Shown here piece after piece: positions 60,928-64,000 of a stretch of DNA of 64,000 nt; within the stretch, counting starts at the first letter, position 1, and each line of letters opens with the position of its first letter. This DNA is from JAKVCB01 sp965243695 (GTDB lineage: Bacteria; Planctomycetota; Planctomycetia; Pirellulales; Lacipirellulaceae), in the NCBI GenBank assembly GCA_965243695.1, contig CBDEWC010000009.1:186001-250000 (forward strand), read 5' to 3'. The notes under the pieces are model-generated. The model ran no database searches. It was not told where the DNA came from and saw nothing but the letters and a program-made list of their open reading frames with translations. The translations under genes and the position numbers were made by a program.

Positions 60928-61047
60928 TCTAAGGACGCAACTTCAGAGGATCATTAAGTGAGCAGGCGTCACCCTCTGGCCCAAGTTGTGGCAGAAACTG
61001 CGTGCCACCAGAGCCACTGAGCTTGCCCGAGTGTTTCCTGGGCATTC
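60928..61047 (+). pseudogene. Tyrosine recombinase head relic
   Basis: QLQRIIK, then a stop, then AGVTLWPKLWQKLRATRATE and LARVFPGHS repeat the first part of the 47936 relic almost word for word. After PGHS the match ends abruptly and a symporter-like fragment begins in another frame. Confidence 0.75.
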
Positions 61048-61052
61048 GCGTC

Positions 61053-61350
61053 AACAAGCACCAACACACCAGGGGGCCTGGTCGGTGCTGTTGCCGGGAC
61101 CACGTTCGCGATCACCCTCAATGGCTTCCCCGGTCTTTTCGATCCGATACTGAGCTGGATTAACTGGATGTGGGTTTCCGGATTGGCGAGCATGGTAAAT
61201 CTGGTGACCGGTTACCTGGCGAGCCTGCTATTTTCACTCGGCCGAAAAAAAATGACGACCGCTCAGTGTCCCGTTCCGCTGGATCAACAGGTAATCTGTT
61301 CACGCACCAATTCTCCGAACAGTTCGGGCCGTCGGTTACGAAGTGCGTAG
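61053..61350 (+). pseudogene. Sodium:solute symporter C-terminal fragment
   Basis: An open frame reads GGLVGAVAGTTFAITLNGFP, GLFDPILSWINWMWVSGLAS and MVNLVTGYLASLLFSLG, two membrane spans typical of the end of sodium:solute symporters. There is no N-terminal part. The frame then runs into the 3' end of the nitrilase gene, read from the wrong strand. It joins the recombinase relic with no spacer. Confidence 0.55.
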
Positions 61351-62180
61351 TTGGGGTGGGCACGCGAACTTGCCAAAACCTCGGCATCCAGGTCGTGCAC
61401 GATCATCTCGTTGCAAATTTTTTCTGTCTGGGCGTGAGTCAAGATACCGCCTTGCGGATCAATGATCATGGCACCCCCCGGATGATGTGGCTGGTTGTGA
61501 TGATCCGGCGGCAGCGAATCAACATAGCCGGCGCGCCCCGCCTGATCGGCGTAGATGCAGAAACAGGAGTTCTCGCGTGCCCGCATGCGATAGCTACTGG
61601 CAAAATGGTCAAATAACTTGCTGCGGACCCGCGTCTCGGACTCCGCCGATTCATCCCACTGTCCCTCGCGGGCCGCATGGGGCATAAGAATCACATCGGC
61701 GCCTTTTAATGCGACGATTCGTACAACTTCCGGGAACTGATTGTCGTAGCAGATCACCATGCCCACCTTACATTTACCAATATCGAAGACATTGATTTCC
61801 CGTCCTCCCTTGTAAAAAAACGACTCGTCACGCGACGTGTGTAGTTTCCGCTGTTTACCAATATATCCCTCCGGCCCCACAAGCACCTGGGTATTGAACA
61901 CAACGTCATTTTCTTTCTCACTGATACCGGCACACAGATGAAGGTGAAATCGTTGAGCCAATTCCACAAGTCGCTGAACACTGGGTCCATCGGGGACAGA
62001 TTCCGCCAGCTTCCAGGTATCCGGATTGCAGTGTCCATGAATGACCAATTCCGGGAAAAGCACCAAATCGACTTCTTTCGCGGCGGCCTGCTCACAGAAA
62101 TCCGCGAGGCAATTCATGGTGGGTTCGTACTGTCCCAACTCACTATTCATACTGACGGCGGCAACTCGAGTTGTTTGCAT
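61284..62180 (-). CDS. Carbon-nitrogen hydrolase (nitrilase superfamily)
   Basis: From ATG 62180 (GGAG upstream) the 298-residue protein shows the Glu-Lys-Cys triad: Glu44 (LFPELVIHGH), Lys112 (KQRKLHTSRDE) and Cys144 (MVICYDNQFPE). These enzymes cleave amide or nitrile bonds in the cytoplasm. The wording fits N-carbamoyl or amidase branches better than true nitrilases, but the substrate is not readable. The length is typical. A seven-residue longer start (62201) is possible. The plus-strand symporter relic overlaps its 3' end. Confidence 0.93.
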   Translation of the reverse strand: MQTTRVAAVSMNSELGQYEPTMNCLADFCEQAAAKEVDLVLFPELVIHGHCNPDTWKLAESVPDGPSVQRLVELAQRFHLHLCAGISEKENDVVFNTQVLVGPEGYIGKQRKLHTSRDESFFYKGGREINVFDIGKCKVGMVICYDNQFPEVVRIVALKGADVILMPHAAREGQWDESAESETRVRSKLFDHFASSYRMRARENSCFCIYADQAGRAGYVDSLPPDHHNQPHHPGGAMIIDPQGGILTHAQTEKICNEMIVHDLDAEVLASSRAHPNYALRNRRPELFGELVREQITC

Positions 62181-63066
62181 AGCGTTGTTCACTCCGAACA
62201 ATTATCGGGACACGGACTCCAATGGAAGACAAAATTCCAGGACACACCAGAGCCAATAGAAATCTTCAATCCAGGAAACCAGATTACGACCACCGGTGGC
62301 TGTCGTCAATCGCCAAACACATCCCCGGTGGGTGCAAATGGCTCACAGAATACCCACCTGCGAACGTTACTCAAGATGCTGTACAAATTTCTGCGACACC
62401 ACCCCTGTCCACGCACCCCGGCCATCAACCAACATCTTGTATGGGATCCACGTTTCACCCTACGTTTACCCATTCCGCAGCCCGCCTGGATATCCACTTC
62501 CGTCGCGGATTTTCCGTCTACCTGCACAGCTTACGCTGGCGGATATCTGTCCTACCTTTCATGAATTCCAAAGCCTGGGCCCACTGAATCGTCGTAGTAG
62601 CCGATGTAACTGTTCGAATTGCGAACCACAACGCCATCCTCGATGTTCAGCGTGCCGGTGCCACTGCTGCCCACTGAAAGAGGGGAGAAGTTATTCCACT
62701 CACTGATCACGCGTGAAGGGTTTTAGGCAGGTCACCTGACATCCACAACTGCCCGTGGTGGAAAGGCTTGCGCGGATCGACGGATGCGGCCGCCGCTCGC
62801 CGCGGCATGTCGGGAGGGGACTCACGCGGCCGCAAAAACTTCCGCCGGACGCCCTGAAACCCGGCGTTTCGATCACGGCTCGTCAATTCATTGACCGTGG
62901 TGCTTTTGCGTGTTAATAATCACACCGCCGCGTTAGGATAGGCAAGTTGGCGATTCAAAACGGCTAGTAGTTCGCCCAGAAAAAAGGTTCTACCGTTTCC
63001 ATCAAAGACGTGTGGAAAAGATAGTGATTTATCACAAGCCAAACGATATCACACGGAGTCTTTTTT
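62181..63066. other. Long gap with PEP-CTERM-type relic
   Basis: No intact gene. A relic lies at 62557-62712 (listed next). The stretch 62220-62550 and 62720-63040 shows only shadow frames. The end must hold the promoter of the 63067 gene. Confidence 0.5.
62557..62712 (-). pseudogene. Autotransporter/PEP-CTERM-associated repeat fragment
   Basis: An open stretch reads RVISEWNNFSPLSVGSSGTG, TLNIEDGVVVRNSNSYIGYY and ends at a stop after GIHER. The WxN...LSVG.SGTGTLNIE.G..V.N...YIGY pattern is the repeat found in large PEP-CTERM and type V secretion-associated proteins. Only about one and a half repeats remain. Confidence 0.6.
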
Positions 63067-63783
63067 ATGAACGCACATTTTAGACCTAACATCGTCTGGT
63101 ACCCGGAAAGACCCCAACCCCGCCGCAATACTGTTGTTATCTGGTCTCCTGAAGTAGTTTGCCACGACGATAAAACTTATGGCTCGTGGAATGTACCGGT
63201 AACTGACGTTCACATCGATCAGGCAGACTCGGAGTCTGAATGCAAAGTCGTGAATATGTCATGCTCCCATCCGGGAATTTACCGTGTTGATACTATCTGC
63301 AAATATATCGATCCGAACTCCCTCGAATTCCAGCTTGTTCTAACGAATCTTTCCGAACAGCTGTGGCAAAACGCCTATGCAGAAGCCTGCATTCAATTAG
63401 CCACAGCACCGGACTTTAGATATGCAGACGGTGTCGCTGTTTTCTATGCGAGCACCGACGGAATCCGTCACTTTGCCAAAGAATTTATGCCTGTCAATGA
63501 ATGGGGATGTCAGTTTCTCAAAGACCCTGAGGTCCCATTCGAGCATCCACTGATGATGGTTCCATCGTCTTGTGCAAAATACACTTTTGGCCATGCGTTT
63601 TCAGGCTCGGGGACGATTTTCGGCAATGGTGCACCTCGAATCCATTGTGTCCATTCATACCGTCCGGCGCACCTGCCGACGCTCGGACCCGGCCAATCAA
63701 CAACACAAACCGGCCTAATATTCGTTGCCGAGGGTGGACCTTCGCAAGCATTGAAATATTACCTGAAATGGAAGGGGCAATAA
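63067..63783 (+). CDS. Hypothetical protein (238 aa), beta-rich
   Basis: GGAG lies about 9 bases before ATG 63067. The product has no signal peptide. It is rich in beta-type segments (NTVVIWSPEVVCHDD, GIYRVDTICKYIDPNSLEFQ, TTQTGLIFVAEGG) and has five or more Cys. The pattern of long strands with scattered aromatic and acidic residues is compatible with a galactose-mutarotase-like or lectin fold, but I do not recognise a family. It follows a relic-filled gap and no co-transcribed partner is visible before the window ends. Confidence 0.75.
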   Translation: MNAHFRPNIVWYPERPQPRRNTVVIWSPEVVCHDDKTYGSWNVPVTDVHIDQADSESECKVVNMSCSHPGIYRVDTICKYIDPNSLEFQLVLTNLSEQLWQNAYAEACIQLATAPDFRYADGVAVFYASTDGIRHFAKEFMPVNEWGCQFLKDPEVPFEHPLMMVPSSCAKYTFGHAFSGSGTIFGNGAPRIHCVHSYRPAHLPTLGPGQSTTQTGLIFVAEGGPSQALKYYLKWKGQ

Positions 63784-64000
63784 AATGAAACCCGGTTTCA
63801 ATTTTCCATCCGCTGGCCCCCACGAATTACGCGCCTTCAAGGCTCCCCGGAAGCGTCTCTATAAACGCTTTTATCTCGTCTCGCACCTGGCGAAAACTGA
63901 TAGGCGATCCAGTTCGGGCAAGCCAGTTTGTTAATGATTTGTGCGTTGTGTTATGGCCCAAAATCCTCCTGAAACTGCTCCAATTCAGTCGCGCAGATCA
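63784..64000. other. Window end
   Basis: A small palindrome TGAAACC-C-GGTTTCA (63786-63800) follows the last gene and may aid termination. A minus-strand open stretch 63827-63997 reads GHNTTHKSLTNWLARTGSPI, then a charged helix, protein-like but without a start; it may be the end of a gene lying beyond the window or a relic. Confidence 0.35.

Overview
The window reads as chromosome of a planctomycete, most likely of the Pirellulales type. The evidence is a DUF1559 pseudopilin-like protein, many PEP-CTERM surface proteins (several with dockerin-type repeats), LEPR-type N-terminal motifs on giant or repeat-rich exported proteins, a sulfatase remnant, SUMF1-fold (formylglycine-generating-enzyme-like) paralogues, and a membrane protein with the FSIRTLM head common in this phylum. 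This assignment is inference from protein character; no rRNA or tRNA gene was seen.

Layout. 0-5 kb: a spermidine-synthase-like protein, a cold-shock gene followed by a 37-residue basic protein, a decayed SUMF1 gene and a sugar-acid dehydratase. 5-18 kb: a TIM-barrel exported protein, two pentapeptide-repeat PEP-CTERM proteins, a phytanoyl-CoA-type dioxygenase, a LEPR protein with Gly-Gly-Gln-Glu-Gly-Glu repeats, a 1023-residue glycosidase-like protein, a sugar-dehydrogenase-like propeller and a DUF1559 protein. 18-32 kb: a carbohydrate-oriented block with one plus-strand propeller protein and six tightly packed minus-strand genes (PEP-CTERM lectin-like proteins, two more propellers, a DUF4838 protein, and a propeller fused to a C45-type acyltransferase). 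32-39 kb: a frameshifted LEPR/YHYH gene, relics, a third pentapeptide protein and a truncated sulfatase. 39-46.5 kb: a SUMF1 paralogue, Rieske oxygenase, Ldh-type oxidoreductase, a second dioxygenase and a PEP-CTERM protein with an unmistakable ubiquitin-like domain. 46.5-64 kb: a PQQ-like propeller, a toroid-type protein, three more SUMF1 proteins, the paralogue of the 5-kb TIM-barrel protein, a mannonate-dehydratase-like enolase, a sugar isomerase, a nitrilase-family hydrolase and many gene fragments.

How it fits together. The intact enzymes point to capture and breakdown of complex sugars and sugar acids outside the inner membrane, with sugar-acid dehydratases, an isomerase and an Ldh-type dehydrogenase as intracellular follow-up steps. 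Most large proteins carry signal peptides; PEP-CTERM tails would route many to exosortase processing.

The window is also unusually rich in debris. The same 3' end of PEP-CTERM genes, which includes a 25-bp palindrome, recurs at least seven times, often with only the tail of the gene left. SUMF1 genes lie directly downstream of three of these tails as a repeated module. At least four fragments of a tyrosine recombinase lie among them. The most striking single item is the secreted ubiquitin-like/pentapeptide/PEP-CTERM protein at 45.2-46.0 kb; the most striking pattern is the dispersed PEP-CTERM tail palindrome with its attached SUMF1 module.
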